From NCBI RefSeq assembly GCF_017744155.1, contig NZ_JAGHQT010000001.1, positions 310,001 to 374,000 of the forward strand: a DNA stretch of 64,000 bases. Reading direction: 5' to 3'. The notes below the pieces were generated by a model. It was given only the letters and a program-made list of their open reading frames with translations. It was not told where the DNA came from and did not search any database. Shown here in pieces: positions 18,230 to 28,728 of the stretch (position 1 is its first letter; every line of letters starts with the position of its first letter). This DNA comes from Endozoicomonas sp. G2_1. GTDB taxonomy: Bacteria > Pseudomonadota > Gammaproteobacteria > Enterobacterales > Alteromonadaceae. Position numbers and translations under genes: made by a program.

Positions 18230-19486
18230 TTACTCATTGCGCAGTACTTCGGCTGGTTGGGTTTGAGCCGCGCGATAAGCCGGATACAAGGTTGCCAACA
18301 ATGACATTGCCAATGCGCCAACAACAATTACCACAACGTGTTGGGTAACAAGTTCGATCGGCAACGCTTGGCTAACATAGCCATTCCCCAATAGGTTGAC
18401 ACCTAAAACTGCTAGCAAATCATTTAGTGTCAGGGTAAGAATGAGCCCGAGAGCAGTGCCGAGTACTGTGCCCCAAATACCGTTTATCATGCCTTGGCTG
18501 ATAAAAATTTTTAACACACCCGTACGGCTGAGGCCCAAGGTTTGCAAAATACCAATTTCCCCTTGCTTGTCGATCACGACCATGACTAAGGCTGAGACAA
18601 TATTAAAGGCGGCAACGGCAACGATTAAGCTAAGCATCAACCACATCATATTCTTTTCCATTTTAACCGCAGAGAACAACGCCCCTTGACTCGTTTGCCA
18701 AGTGGTTACCGTTGTGTTTGGCAACTCAGCGTTGAGGATTTGAGCAAAGTCTTCGGCGGCAAAAGCGTCATCCAAGGTTATCTTGAGCTGACCTATACCA
18801 TCGTTTTTGCGGCGCAATAATTTGGCGCCGTACTTGGCGTGCACGTAAATCAAGCCGTCATCAACTTGAGAGCCGACGTTAAAAATGCCGCCAACAACAA
18901 AGTTGCGCTGTACTGGCACTCGGCCCATCGGCGTAAAAACAGTCTTGTTTGGCAACACAAGTCGAACCTGATCGCCCAAGCTGACTTTTAAGTTATTGGC
19001 CAACGCCTGCCCGAGTACGACAAAATACGGTTGATGCGCCAAACTCTCAAAACTGCCAAGCACCATATTTTGCGCGGCAATTGTATCGCGCTCGTATTCG
19101 GGAATAACCCCTTGCATCAAAACCCCTTTTAGGCCGGAAGGCGATTGGATTAAGGCTTCTGCACTCTGCATTGGACTAACGTTAGCAACCCCTTGATAAT
19201 CACTGAGCTGTTTAGCCGAGCTCGGCCAATCGGCAAAGTTGTCTTGTCTTTTGTTATCGGGATCAACAGATGGTGATTGACTAACGATTACATGTGGCAC
19301 CAACCCCAAAATCCGTTTTTTTAGCTCGCTTTCAAAGCCATTCATCACCGAAACTACCGTGATTAGAGCGGCAACGCCAAGTAAAATTCCAGCTATCGAA
19401 AAAAAGGTAATAAAAGAAACAAAGCCAGATCGACTGCGGCTTCGGCTATAACGGTAGCCGATAAAAAAACTGATAGGTTGCAGCAT
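18230..19486 (-). CDS. lolC: Lipoprotein-releasing system permease LolC
   Basis: First gene of the lolCDE operon, 418 residues. It begins MLQPISFFIGYRYSRSR, like E. coli LolC, followed by the first helix (about 21-46) and VVSVMNGFESELKKRILGLVPH. A periplasmic region (about 50-270) precedes three C-terminal helices ending in LATLYPAYRAAQTQPAEVLR. In E. coli LolC recruits the LolA chaperone through a periplasmic hook. The LolC/LolE assignment rests on order and on the post-helix segment; the two proteins are clear paralogues. Confidence 0.94.
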   Translation of the reverse strand: MLQPISFFIGYRYSRSRSRSGFVSFITFFSIAGILLGVAALITVVSVMNGFESELKKRILGLVPHVIVSQSPSVDPDNKRQDNFADWPSSAKQLSDYQGVANVSPMQSAEALIQSPSGLKGVLMQGVIPEYERDTIAAQNMVLGSFESLAHQPYFVVLGQALANNLKVSLGDQVRLVLPNKTVFTPMGRVPVQRNFVVGGIFNVGSQVDDGLIYVHAKYGAKLLRRKNDGIGQLKITLDDAFAAEDFAQILNAELPNTTVTTWQTSQGALFSAVKMEKNMMWLMLSLIVAVAAFNIVSALVMVVIDKQGEIGILQTLGLSRTGVLKIFISQGMINGIWGTVLGTALGLILTLTLNDLLAVLGVNLLGNGYVSQALPIELVTQHVVVIVVGALAMSLLATLYPAYRAAQTQPAEVLRNE

Positions 19487-19617
19487 TAACGGAAATAAAT
19501 CTCTGCTCGGGGAAAATCCGAGTTAGCATAGCAAATCAAAGTTCAGCCTTGAAGCAAAATAGTGTTATATTTCTGACATTAAACATCTAACATTAGATAA
19601 AAGTGCAGTGAGCGCCA

Positions 19618-20229
19618 ATGACGACAGATTTACCAGAAAACGACAAACTGATGCAATTTGATGAGTTCTTTTCCATCAAGCATAAATTTAATGTCAATAT
19701 TGAACGACTGGCGCCAGATCACAATATTGATTATCAAGGTTTTGTCGACTCAATCCCGCTGCCATTTAAGATGGCTGGTGATATGCTCAGCATTGATCAA
19801 GCCGCCCTCAGGCCCTTGCAGGGTTTGAGTAATAGTGCCGGCCAACTGGTGGAGTATTTACAGCACCAAGCCAGTAAAATAGACATGTTAGTGGGCTATA
19901 TTCTCAGTCAACAAGACCAACCAGAAAACCGTTTTACCGGCGTTCAATTTGGCGGCGGCGGCGTTATTTTCAATAGCCAACAAACGTTTAGTCTCGGCGA
20001 GCAGTTAATTTTGAAAATCTTCTTACTTGAAGATAATTGTGCGGTATATTGCTTAGGTGAAATTGTAGAGATTACTGAGCAGTCAAACGATGGCTGCAAC
20101 TATAAAGTCATTTTTGAACAAATAAGAGAAGCCGACCGCGAACAACTGGTGCGTACCAGCTTGCACCAACAATCAAAACAATTACAAGCTCTGTCAAAAC
20201 AGCGCAATCAAGCAGCACAAAAAGACTAA
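19618..20229 (+). CDS. Atypical PilZ-domain protein
   Basis: A 203-residue soluble protein. The C-terminal half looks like a PilZ beta-barrel: NRFTGVQFGGGGVIF (about 108-122) occupies the place of the usual [D/N]xSxxG strand, and IREADREQLVRTSLHQQSKQL is the typical closing helix. The arginine pair RxxxR and the Ser of the c-di-GMP motifs are not obvious, so c-di-GMP binding is uncertain. The N-terminal half resembles the domain that precedes PilZ in similar marine gammaproteobacterial proteins. It is divergent from lolC; the agmatine-deiminase-like gene follows 23 bp later. Confidence 0.75.
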   Translation: MTTDLPENDKLMQFDEFFSIKHKFNVNIERLAPDHNIDYQGFVDSIPLPFKMAGDMLSIDQAALRPLQGLSNSAGQLVEYLQHQASKIDMLVGYILSQQDQPENRFTGVQFGGGGVIFNSQQTFSLGEQLILKIFLLEDNCAVYCLGEIVEITEQSNDGCNYKVIFEQIREADREQLVRTSLHQQSKQLQALSKQRNQAAQKD

Positions 20230-20252
20230 ACAGTAGCCCCACAGTTTTTAAG

Positions 20253-21410
20253 ATGACTAATGTAAACAAATGCTCAAATAACTGTGCAAACCACGTTGCA
20301 AACAACTGTGCAAACTATTTTTTACCCGCAGAATGGGCACCACAATCTGCAGTTATTATCACTTGGCCGCACCAAAACACCGACTGGGGTTCAATACTCG
20401 ACCGCGTTGAACCGGTATTTATCGAGATTAGCAAAGCTATTTGTCAACAACAGCAATTGATTATTGTTGCTGATAACCATGCACTAAAACACCATATCTG
20501 TCAGCTCTTGACTGCCGCTAACGTAGCACTGGAACAAGTACATTGTGTCATTGCTAACACTGACGATACTTGGGCAAGGGATCACGGGCCGATAACGCTA
20601 ATCGAGTCAACATGCCGAGACGGTAACGAGGTTAATGACACCGACAAAGCGCCAAAGAGCAAGTTACTCAATTTTACCTTTAACGGCTGGGGCAATAAGT
20701 TTGCAGCCAAGCAAGACAACGCCATTAACCTAGCGCTTTATCATCAATTAAGCGCTCAAGGCTTGCTGCAAACAAGTGTATTGGCAACACTTGATTTTGT
20801 TTTAGAAGGTGGCGCTATAGAAAGTGATGGCTGCGGCCATATTTTGACCACTAGTGCTTGTCTGCTCAACCCAAACCGCAATCCGAGTTTTGACAAAATG
20901 GCAATCGATGCCTTACTCAAAAAGTGGTTTACGGCGAAGAAAGTCTTATGGCTCGACCACGGTGAACTAGAGGGTGATGACACCGATGCTCATATCGACA
21001 CACTGTGCCGTTTCGCACCTGATAATCGTCTGGTGTACGTCAAATGTGATGATGCTAACGACAGCCATTTCGAGGCGCTTGAGCAAATGGAGCAACAGCT
21101 AGCCAACTTCACCACATCTAGTGGTCAGCCCTTTGAGCTTATTCCACTGCCTTGGCCAAGTGCCAAATACAATCAAGACAGCGAACGCTTACCGGCGACT
21201 TATGCTAACTATTTGATCATAAATAACGCGGTATTAGTGCCAACTTACCAAGATGCGAAAGACTCAATAGCACTAGCGCAAATAGCTAAAGCTTACCCTG
21301 ACAGAAAAATCGTTGGCATTAACTGCTTGCCGATTATTGAACAGTTTGGCAGCTTACACTGCTTAACCATGCAAGTTCCCGCTCAAGTAGAGCTATCAGC
21401 GATAGCTTGA
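20253..21410 (+). CDS. Agmatine deiminase / peptidyl-arginine deiminase-family protein
   Basis: Guanidine-modifying hydrolase of 385 residues. The catalytic residues are all visible: TDDTWARDHGP (103-113), LEGGAIESDG (184-193), DAHIDTLCRF with His247, and the nucleophile Cys370 in GSLHCLTMQVP. The family converts agmatine to N-carbamoylputrescine, the first step of an ADC-dependent putrescine route. No aguB amidohydrolase is next to it, so the substrate is inferred. The first ~22 residues are extra and are built of four-residue units (CSNN-CANH-VANN-CANY); the conserved domain begins at FLPAEW. Confidence 0.88.
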   Translation: MTNVNKCSNNCANHVANNCANYFLPAEWAPQSAVIITWPHQNTDWGSILDRVEPVFIEISKAICQQQQLIIVADNHALKHHICQLLTAANVALEQVHCVIANTDDTWARDHGPITLIESTCRDGNEVNDTDKAPKSKLLNFTFNGWGNKFAAKQDNAINLALYHQLSAQGLLQTSVLATLDFVLEGGAIESDGCGHILTTSACLLNPNRNPSFDKMAIDALLKKWFTAKKVLWLDHGELEGDDTDAHIDTLCRFAPDNRLVYVKCDDANDSHFEALEQMEQQLANFTTSSGQPFELIPLPWPSAKYNQDSERLPATYANYLIINNAVLVPTYQDAKDSIALAQIAKAYPDRKIVGINCLPIIEQFGSLHCLTMQVPAQVELSAIA

Positions 21411-21453
21411 TGATAGGACAACAAGCCTCATAATTTAGAGCGTGGCCTTGTTA

Positions 21454-22413
21454 TCAACCTTTACTATGATCTGCCGCAAGTAATAACTTGTGTAAAAATT
21501 TACCTGCCTCAACCGGCTGCTCCATTGGAAAACAGTGACTTTGACCAAATTTGTGTTGGCGAATATGGCTGTTTAACCGAGCCGCTTTGGTCACCGCTGG
21601 GCGAATAAAGCTATAGCTGTTATCAGCGGTTAAAATATCAACCGGTACTTGCACCTTCTTGATCTTTTGCCAAAGTTTACTCGGGTAAGAGCTAAAAATA
21701 CCCGCTTCCCAATGTGGTGAACACGCTAACGACAAGCCGTTGTTCTGCTCACTTTTATTGGTTGCACTGTTGATAAAGTCCTGCATCACTTGCGGATGCC
21801 AATCTTTATATAGCGCTTTTTTCGATAAGTCTTTTGCCATTGCTTCAGAGTCAGGCCAATGGCTACGGCGTCTTTGCACCGCTTTAATAAATTTTGAATT
21901 TTGTAGTATTCGCGTCTTTCGCAATATTCGATGGCCGAGAATAAATGAGTGCTTATACATAGGTGGGTCGAGTAAAATCACGTGCTCGAAGTACTCAGGG
22001 TGGTCGGCGGCGGCCAGCAGCGTTAAAATTCCTCCGAGCGAGTGACCAACGCCAATCACGGGCCCCTGCTCGGCTACCTGAGTTTGTTCGGCTATGGTCT
22101 GGGCAACAGCAAACGCCATTTCATGCCAATCTGGCCAGCGATGATTGGGCTGTTCAGATAAGCCATGACCGGGGACATTAGTCAGCCACAATGGCCAATC
22201 TTCAGGCAACTGAGCTGCCATCGCCGCTAAGGTTAAAGCGGAGAAACCGTTACCGTGCAAAAAGTGAATACGAGGCTTTTGGGCGTGGCTCATCAACTCG
22301 CCGCCATCATCGCTAGGTGAGCTTTGCTCAGCAACTGATGGTCGTTGGTAACCGTGAATCCGGTAGCCATAGCTGGTTTGATAATGCCACTGAGAAAGTT
22401 CGGTTAAGGCCAC
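21454..22413 (-). CDS. Alpha/beta hydrolase
   Basis: A 319-residue alpha/beta-hydrolase-fold protein. The oxyanion segment HGNGFSALT (about 53-61), nucleophile elbow GHSLGG with Ser125, and a likely catalytic His in QSHCFPMEQP near the C terminus are visible. A Ser/Asp-rich low-complexity insert sits at about 26-38. The start is GTG at 22413, four bases after AGGA. The substrate cannot be inferred. Alone between the convergent agmatine-deiminase gene and purF. Confidence 0.85.
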   Translation of the reverse strand: MALTELSQWHYQTSYGYRIHGYQRPSVAEQSSPSDDGGELMSHAQKPRIHFLHGNGFSALTLAAMAAQLPEDWPLWLTNVPGHGLSEQPNHRWPDWHEMAFAVAQTIAEQTQVAEQGPVIGVGHSLGGILTLLAAADHPEYFEHVILLDPPMYKHSFILGHRILRKTRILQNSKFIKAVQRRRSHWPDSEAMAKDLSKKALYKDWHPQVMQDFINSATNKSEQNNGLSLACSPHWEAGIFSSYPSKLWQKIKKVQVPVDILTADNSYSFIRPAVTKAARLNSHIRQHKFGQSHCFPMEQPVEAGKFLHKLLLAADHSKG

Positions 22414-22551
22414 GTCATCCTCGAAGAGTTAAACAATCAATTGGAGTAAAAATACTAAACAAACTGACAGGCTGTCAAATATTAGCTCATTATAGTAAAA
22501 ACACTGACTAGCTCTACCACTCGCTTTTCATTGCTCTCCTACTACGACAAT

Positions 22552-22574
22552 AAAAAAGGGCGCTCGTGGCGCCC
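22552..22574 (-). terminator. Rho-independent terminator after purF
   Basis: On the - strand: GGGCGC, loop CACGA, GCGCCC, then TTTTTT (+ strand A-run at 22552-22557). It ends the pdxB-to-purF gene block. Confidence 0.88.
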
Positions 22575-22601
22575 TAAACGGAACAACTCATCTAAATAAA
22601 A

Positions 22602-24122
22602 TTAGCTGTCGCCGTCTTCATTGTGCAGGTCGATAATCGACTCAGCGTTTTTATCGGTTTTTTCTTTGCTCTCGTTATTGCGAGCGGCATCGAGTTTTTC
22701 AAGGTAACCTTGATCGATGTCATTGGTGATATAGTTACCGTCAAACACAGAAGTTTCAAAGGTTTTAATATCGGTATTGCCCGTGCTTACCGCAGAGACC
22801 AAATCGTCAATTGATTGATAAATCAGTTTATCCGCGCCAATCAATTCACAAATATCGTCTAAATCACGACCGTGAGCAATCAACTCATTAGCGCTTGGCA
22901 TGTCAATACCGTAAACGTTCGGGAAGCGAATTTCAGGTGCCGCTGACGCGAAATACACTTTTCTGGCACCAGCAGCACGAGCCATTTCAATAATTTGCTC
23001 TGAAGTCGTACCGCGAACAATTGAGTCATCGACCAATAACACGTTTTTATCTTTAAATTCCGCACCGATTGCATTTAACTTGCGGCGCACTGATTTTTTG
23101 CGCATTTCTTGGCCCGGCATAATAAAGGTGCGGCCAATGTAGCGGTTTTTAACAAAGCCTTGACGGTATGGTATCTCAAGCTGCTGAGCTATTTGCAAGG
23201 CGATATCGTTGGATGTTTCAGGAATTGGAATTACTACATCAATGTCTAAATCTTCCCACTCGTCTGCGATTTTAGCGCCGAGCTTTCTGCCCATTTCAAC
23301 GCGTGAAGCGTAAACCGACATTTTGTCGATTGTTGAGTCTGGGCGGGCAAAGTAAACAAATTCAAAAATACACGGGCGATTTGCTGGATGCTCAGCACAT
23401 TGCTTGCTGTGAATTTTGCCATCTAAGCTAAAGAAAATCGCTTCACCTGGCGCTACGTCGCGGACAAATTCAAAATCACAGGCATCTAATGCCACTGACT
23501 CAGAAGCAACCATGTATTCAGTGCCCTGCTCGGTTTCGCGCTTGCCGAAAACCAATGGACGAATACCATTTGGATCGCGAAATGCCACCATGCCTTGACC
23601 GATAATCAAAGCAACGGTTGCATAACCGCCGCGAACGCGACGGTGAACGTTTTCCATCGCCGAGAAAATATGCTCTGGTGTTAAATCGAGTGTGCCCGCG
23701 TGTTGTAACTCATGGGCTAGAATATTGAGTAGCACTTCTGAGTCAGAAGTCGTGTTTACATGGCGACGCGCAGTGTTGTAGAGCCAAGTTTTCAGCTCTT
23801 CAGTATTGGTTAGGTTACCATTGTGGGCAAGTGATAAGCCAAACGGTGAATTAGCGTAAAACGGCTGTGCTTCTGACGAGCTTGATGAACCAGCGGTTGG
23901 GTAGCGGATGTGACCGATACCAATATTGCCTTGCAAACGCAGCATATGACGAGTGTGAAAAACGTCTTTCACTAAACCATTTGCTTTGCGCAACCTAAAC
24001 ATATTGTCGTGAATAGTGACAATACCAGCAGCATCTTGTCCTCGATGCTGTAATACCGTTAAACCATCATACAACGCTTGGCTAACAGGGGTTTTACCTA
24101 CAATGCCAACAATACCACACAT
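22602..24122 (-). CDS. purF: Amidophosphoribosyltransferase
   Basis: PurF makes 5-phosphoribosylamine from PRPP and glutamine, the first step of purine synthesis. The 506-residue protein begins MCGIVGIVG, with Cys2 the glutaminase nucleophile (no propeptide, as in E. coli). The glutaminase domain runs to about 235, and the PRTase domain carries the PRPP loop [17 protein letters not shown] (about 364-380). The C-terminal tail is acidic and charged. It follows cvpA after 36 bp, the conserved cvpA-purF pairing. Confidence 0.98.
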   Translation of the reverse strand: MCGIVGIVGKTPVSQALYDGLTVLQHRGQDAAGIVTIHDNMFRLRKANGLVKDVFHTRHMLRLQGNIGIGHIRYPTAGSSSSSEAQPFYANSPFGLSLAHNGNLTNTEELKTWLYNTARRHVNTTSDSEVLLNILAHELQHAGTLDLTPEHIFSAMENVHRRVRGGYATVALIIGQGMVAFRDPNGIRPLVFGKRETEQGTEYMVASESVALDACDFEFVRDVAPGEAIFFSLDGKIHSKQCAEHPANRPCIFEFVYFARPDSTIDKMSVYASRVEMGRKLGAKIADEWEDLDIDVVIPIPETSNDIALQIAQQLEIPYRQGFVKNRYIGRTFIMPGQEMRKKSVRRKLNAIGAEFKDKNVLLVDDSIVRGTTSEQIIEMARAAGARKVYFASAAPEIRFPNVYGIDMPSANELIAHGRDLDDICELIGADKLIYQSIDDLVSAVSTGNTDIKTFETSVFDGNYITNDIDQGYLEKLDAARNNESKEKTDKNAESIIDLHNEDGDS

Positions 24123-24158
24123 GAACCTAATCTCCGCCGAACTTTAATATTTGCTTGT

Positions 24159-24641
24159 TTACCGTAAAAAACTTGATGACTGTTTGAGGTATTCAAAAAA
24201 CCACTCAATCACCAAGGTAAATTCTGGAATTAAACGAGAACTTTGCCACCAATGCGCCGATGATGCTGGAGTAAAGGCGTCAGTGAAAAACAACAAAGCA
24301 CTGACAATTAAGACGCCGCGAATAGCGCCAAATGCCAGACCTAATACGCGATCAGTACCCGATAAACCGGTTTTCGCGACTAATTGACCAATAATGTAAT
24401 TTATCAAGGCGCCGAGAATAAGCGTGGTAATAAATAAAATGCCGATGGCGGCAGCGTTGCGCAGAAGTTGGTCGGATATATTGGTGAGTAATGTCGATAG
24501 ATTGAGGTAAAAATTGCTCGCGATAAAGAAGGCACTGATCCAGATGACAAGAGATACTGCTTCTTTGACAAAACCGCGTATTAGACTGACTAACGTTGAT
24601 ATGCCGATAATCGCTAAAATGGCATAATCTATCCAAACCAT
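24159..24641 (-). CDS. cvpA: CvpA family membrane protein
   Basis: A 160-residue inner-membrane protein with four hydrophobic helices (about 5-22, 27-50, 62-86, 101-122). The start [34 protein letters not shown] matches CvpA. In E. coli it is needed for colicin V production and bile tolerance; its molecular function is unresolved. It is co-transcribed with purF. Confidence 0.94.
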   Translation of the reverse strand: MVWIDYAILAIIGISTLVSLIRGFVKEAVSLVIWISAFFIASNFYLNLSTLLTNISDQLLRNAAAIGILFITTLILGALINYIIGQLVAKTGLSGTDRVLGLAFGAIRGVLIVSALLFFTDAFTPASSAHWWQSSRLIPEFTLVIEWFFEYLKQSSSFLR

Positions 24642-24735
24642 AAACTGATCATTCTCACTAAATAGAGGCGCGCATTCTATCAGAAGCAGTTTATAAAAGG
24701 CTACTTTTTTGTCGCCAGTCTATTACTTGTAAAGG

Positions 24736-25398
24736 CTATTTAGCAGGGCTAAAACGGGCTATTTTTCCGTTTACTTTGGTCAGTTGTTTAAGCTTTGGTA
24801 GCTGTTTCTCTAAGCTAGACTTTACAATCTCAGGGCCAACAAACACCTTGGTCAAGGTGCCGTTTCTTGTTTTAATCGGCTTAGTAAAAGCAACGTAGCC
24901 ATTAGCTTTTAAAACCTTAAGCAGCTGGTCAACATTTTGTTGATGACGAAAACTGCCGAGTTGAATAACCCATGCCTGTTGGGCACTGGCTCTTGGTGGC
25001 AGTGGATTTTTCTTTACAACTTTATTATCTGAGTTAGATCTTTTTTGCGCAGCGCTCTGAGCGTCTGAGATTTTTGCTGTTTTTATCGCCGCCGTCACCT
25101 GAGTCACTTCGTTAGTCTGAGTATTTCTGTCTTCAGGTTGAAGTGCTGGTTGCTCGAAATCGCTAGCTTGGTCAAGCGCTTGTTCGTCAGACAAAGGGGC
25201 TGGTTTGAGCTTGGCAATACGCTCTTGTGGCAGAGTTTTTAAGCTCGGACGCTGAGCTAACTCTGGTGGTTGGGGGATTTCGGCAAAGTGCTGTTGATAT
25301 TTCTCTTTTTTGCCATCGAGTAAATCAGGTAAAAAGATAATAGCAACCGCGGCAACAATCGCGGTACCGACTAAACGATTTTGAAACGGTGTTGACAA
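24736..25398 (-). CDS. dedD: SPOR-domain cell-division protein DedD
   Basis: A 220-residue single-pass inner-membrane protein: a short cytoplasmic start, membrane helix at about 8-25, a Gln/Pro-rich periplasmic linker, and a C-terminal SPOR domain (about 140-220) beginning AWVIQLGSFRHQQNVDQLLKVLKANGY. SPOR domains bind denuded peptidoglycan at the septum. The start is TTG at 25398 with GGGAG six bases upstream. It lies between folC and cvpA, as in E. coli. Confidence 0.94.
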   Translation of the reverse strand: MSTPFQNRLVGTAIVAAVAIIFLPDLLDGKKEKYQQHFAEIPQPPELAQRPSLKTLPQERIAKLKPAPLSDEQALDQASDFEQPALQPEDRNTQTNEVTQVTAAIKTAKISDAQSAAQKRSNSDNKVVKKNPLPPRASAQQAWVIQLGSFRHQQNVDQLLKVLKANGYVAFTKPIKTRNGTLTKVFVGPEIVKSSLEKQLPKLKQLTKVNGKIARFSPAK

Positions 25399-25493
25399 CT
25401 CAAACTCCCACTTGTCAAAACAATGATCTCGCCGCTAAACAAGCGTTGTTTGGCTTGCAGACGACTTTTTATGCGCGCATTTATTTAATAGTT

Positions 25494-26786
25494 TTATTCA
25501 ACATCAGCGACGAGGCGACGACGAATTTCAGCAACGGTGAAAAATGAGCCAAATACCAAAACCAACTCGTCTTCAGCCGCTGTTTGTGTTGCCATTTTAT
25601 AGGCGATATTAACATTGTCAAAGCTATTTACCTGCTGACCTAAGTCATTTAGCGTGTTGAGCAAACGACTTTTGTCGGCGGCTCTTGGCAGATCTAACTC
25701 AGAAACAAACCAGGCTTCAACGACATCGGTTAGCGGTGCTAAGGTCTGCTCAACGTCTTTATCAGCAAGCATAGCAACGACAGCATAGACTTTTTTATAG
25801 CTTGAATTAGCGAGTTTTGCCGCCAAATAACTGGCGAGGTAACGTGCTGCTTGAGGGTTATGGCCAACGTCTAACACCACATCTGGCGGTCCGGGAAACA
25901 GCTCTGTGCGACCAGCAACTTTGGTTTCAAGAATCCATTGGCGCGTTTCACTAACACTCAAAGGCAAACCGAGATTAGCAAGCACTGCTAAACCAGTGGC
26001 AACATTGTCTCTAGGGATATTAGTCGGCGGTAAATCAGCTAAACTAAGTGGTCCTAATTGCCACTGCCAGCTATCGCTGTCATCGTAAGTGGTTACGGTA
26101 AATGTGCGATTGCGAACAACCAACTGTGCACCAATATTATTTCCGTGCTCGATAACGCTATTGGGCACCTCAGTGTCGCCAACAATGGCTGGTTTACCCG
26201 AGCGCATAATCCCTGCTTTTTCAAAACCAATAAGCTCGCGCGTGTTGCCCAAAAACGCTTGATGGTCTAAATCAATTGTCGTCAAAACCGCGACGTCAGT
26301 GTCGATCATATTGGTCGCATCTAAACGACCACCTAAGCCAACTTCCAGAATAATAAACTCAGGACGCTCTATCATTAGCACCAATAAAGCCGCCAGCGTA
26401 GTATATTCATAGTAAGTCAACGAAATATCTGCGCGCGCTTGCTCTATTTTAATAAAGGCATCAATGAGTGGTTGGTCGCTAACATTTACACGATTTAGCC
26501 GTAAGCGCTCATTAAATACCTCGATATGTGGTGACGAGTAAACTGCGACACTGTGACCTCGGCTAAGCAACGCGTGCTCAACAAAAGCACAAGTGGTCCC
26601 TTTGCCATTCGTGCCAGCAACAGTAATCACCTTGGCAAAATCTAGGTTAATGTTAAGCCTGTCAGCGACTGCCGATATCCGTTCTAAACCCAAGTCAATT
26701 TCTTGGCTGTGAAGCTGTTCTAAATAAGAAAGCCACTGGTCTAAGCTATTTAGCTCTGACCAATGGCTTGATGGTAATCTACTCAA
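25494..26786 (-). CDS. folC: Bifunctional folylpolyglutamate/dihydrofolate synthase
   Basis: FolC adds glutamate to dihydropteroate and to folates using ATP (Mur-ligase family). The 430-residue protein has the P-loop TVAGTNGKGTTCAF (about 55-68), the EVGLGGRLDATN loop and HQAFLGNTRELIGFEKAGI, then VLDVGHNPQAA in the C-terminal domain. The start appears to be TTG at 26786. It follows accD by 94 bp, with a hairpin in the gap. Confidence 0.96.
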   Translation of the reverse strand: MSRLPSSHWSELNSLDQWLSYLEQLHSQEIDLGLERISAVADRLNINLDFAKVITVAGTNGKGTTCAFVEHALLSRGHSVAVYSSPHIEVFNERLRLNRVNVSDQPLIDAFIKIEQARADISLTYYEYTTLAALLVLMIERPEFIILEVGLGGRLDATNMIDTDVAVLTTIDLDHQAFLGNTRELIGFEKAGIMRSGKPAIVGDTEVPNSVIEHGNNIGAQLVVRNRTFTVTTYDDSDSWQWQLGPLSLADLPPTNIPRDNVATGLAVLANLGLPLSVSETRQWILETKVAGRTELFPGPPDVVLDVGHNPQAARYLASYLAAKLANSSYKKVYAVVAMLADKDVEQTLAPLTDVVEAWFVSELDLPRAADKSRLLNTLNDLGQQVNSFDNVNIAYKMATQTAAEDELVLVFGSFFTVAEIRRRLVADVE

Positions 26787-26831
26787 ATTATTTCTCGAAT
26801 TGAGGTCTAGTCGTTAGTTAGAAATACATTT

Positions 26832-26856
26832 GGTGAGTACAAAATACGTACCCACC
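26832..26856 (-). other. Stem-loop between accD and folC
   Basis: On the - strand GGTGGGTAC, loop GTATTTT, GTACTCACC forms a 9-bp stem with one G-U pair. No U-run follows, so this is more likely a processing or pausing hairpin than a terminator. Its core resembles the hairpin after serA. Confidence 0.45.
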
Positions 26857-26880
26857 CTACATTGTATTGGCTTGTATTAA

Positions 26881-27741
26881 TTACGAAGCTAACGGCGATG
26901 GTTGGCCGGTAAACTTAGCAATTAATCGCGCTAACGTTGTGCGCATCTCACGGCGATCAACGATAAGATCAATTGCGCCCTTCTCTAGTAAAAACTCACT
27001 GCGCTGGAAGCCTTCTGGCAAGGTCTCACGAACCGTTTGTTCAATTACGCGAGGGCCAGCAAAACCAATGAGTGCTTTAGGCTCAGCAACATTGATATCA
27101 CCTAGCATCGCTAAACTCGCAGAAACACCGCCCATAGTCGGGTCGGTTAATACAGAAACGTAAGGTAAGCCCTTTTCACTCATCTTAGCCAATGCAGCAC
27201 TGGTTTTGGCCATTTGCATTAATGAAAACAATGCTTCTTGCATGCGAGCGCCGCCACTTGCTGAAAAGCAAATAAACGGTAAGTTGTGCTCTAGACAATA
27301 TTCGATACCTTTGACAAAACGGGCACCAACGACTGAAGCCATTGAACCGCCAAGGAATGAGAATTCAAACGCCGCGGCGACAACTGGCATGCCGTGCAAT
27401 TCACCTTTCATGACCACTAACGCGTCTTTTTCGCCGGTTGCTTTCTGTGCCGCTGAAATCCGATCTTTATAGCGTTTTGAGTCTTTGAACTTCAAGATAT
27501 CTTGCGCTTCAAATTCAGTACCTAACTCTAGGCGTTCACCTTGGTCAAGAAAGCTGTCGATACGCTTGCGCGCTGAAATTCGCATGTGATTGTCACATTT
27601 TGGACAAACTGAAAGCAGGCGGTCTAGTTCAGCTTTGTAGAGCATCGCATTACACGATGTACACTTGCTCCAAACGCCTTCTGGGATATTGCGCTTTTGA
27701 GTTGCTTTTGCCTTAGGGAGAATTTTTTCGATCCAGCTCAT
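26881..27741 (-). CDS. accD: Acetyl-CoA carboxylase carboxyltransferase subunit beta
   Basis: AccD forms, with AccA, the carboxyltransferase that moves CO2 from biotin to acetyl-CoA, the first step of fatty-acid synthesis. It has 286 residues (E. coli 304, with a shorter tail here). The N-terminal zinc ribbon is visible as CTSC and CPKC (about 27-49), which in E. coli also binds its own mRNA. The crotonase-fold core includes [25 protein letters not shown] and [17 protein letters not shown]. Confidence 0.97.
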   Translation of the reverse strand: MSWIEKILPKAKATQKRNIPEGVWSKCTSCNAMLYKAELDRLLSVCPKCDNHMRISARKRIDSFLDQGERLELGTEFEAQDILKFKDSKRYKDRISAAQKATGEKDALVVMKGELHGMPVVAAAFEFSFLGGSMASVVGARFVKGIEYCLEHNLPFICFSASGGARMQEALFSLMQMAKTSAALAKMSEKGLPYVSVLTDPTMGGVSASLAMLGDINVAEPKALIGFAGPRVIEQTVRETLPEGFQRSEFLLEKGAIDLIVDRREMRTTLARLIAKFTGQPSPLAS

Positions 27742-27942
27742 AATTTATTTTTTGCCTTTGTAACGCTTGCTTATGTGCTCATTGGCATTTTTCACCAATG
27801 TCACTTACTAACCCGTGCTTAACTGTTTCTCATTATAACCAATACTATGACCAATAAAACAACAACCAAGCCAAATATATAATAAACAATGAATTAAAAC
27901 ACAGTTCAGGCGGTTGTTGATACTAAAAACTGGTCGGTTGTC

Positions 27943-28728
27943 TTAGTCAGTTAAAAATAGCGGCCCCATTGGCGCTTGAGGTAAGTCAAAATGTTCAGGA
28001 TAATCAACAGCAACGAAGTAGAGTCCGCCCGCAGGCGCAGTAATACCAGCCAAACAGCGATTTTTTGCTGCCAGTACTTCGCCAATCCAATCAACGGTTT
28101 GCAACTGCTGACCGACACGCATTAAGCTCCCGGCAATATTGCGAACCATATGGTGTAAAAAAGCATTGCCTTTGATATCGAGAATGATGTAATCGCCAAA
28201 GCGCTCAACGTTACAGTGGCTGATGGTTCGCACCGGTGAATGTGACTGGCAATGCACGGTTCTGAACGAAGTAAAGTCGTGCTCTCCAACTAAGGTTTGA
28301 GCCGCTTGATGCATAAGGTCGGCGTCTAACGGATGATGACAAAAACTCAAGCCCTTGGCCAAAATCGCCGGCCGAAACATCGTATTGCAAATGATATAAC
28401 GATAACGTCTCGCCGTTGCACTAAAGCGCGCGTGAAAGCTTTCATCTACTTGCTTCACCCAGCGCACCGCAACATCTTTAGGCAAGTTTGTGTTAACGCC
28501 TAATGTCCAAGCGACATCTTTGCGAGTTTTCGTGGTATCGAAGTGAACAATTTGATTGGTCGCGTTAACACCAGTATCGGTCCTACCGGCACAGACAACT
28601 TCTATCGGTTCATCGGCTATTTTAGATAACGCCCGCTCAAGTGTTTCTTGAACGCTACTGACTTCGTTTTGGCGCTGCCAACCGCAGTAGTTTTCGCCAT
28701 CATATTCAATACCCAACGCATAACGCAT
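27943..28728 (-). CDS. truA: tRNA pseudouridine(38-40) synthase
   Basis: TruA makes pseudouridine at tRNA positions 38-40. The 261-residue protein has the catalytic Asp in [18 protein letters not shown] (about 46-63), [17 protein letters not shown] at the N terminus and [14 protein letters not shown] near the end, all family hallmarks. The ATG at 28728 directly follows the T-run of a terminator-like hairpin whose right arm supplies the ribosome-binding GGAGG. It lies downstream of fimV in a conserved cluster. Confidence 0.97.
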   Translation of the reverse strand: MRYALGIEYDGENYCGWQRQNEVSSVQETLERALSKIADEPIEVVCAGRTDTGVNATNQIVHFDTTKTRKDVAWTLGVNTNLPKDVAVRWVKQVDESFHARFSATARRYRYIICNTMFRPAILAKGLSFCHHPLDADLMHQAAQTLVGEHDFTSFRTVHCQSHSPVRTISHCNVERFGDYIILDIKGNAFLHHMVRNIAGSLMRVGQQLQTVDWIGEVLAAKNRCLAGITAPAGGLYFVAVDYPEHFDLPQAPMGPLFLTD

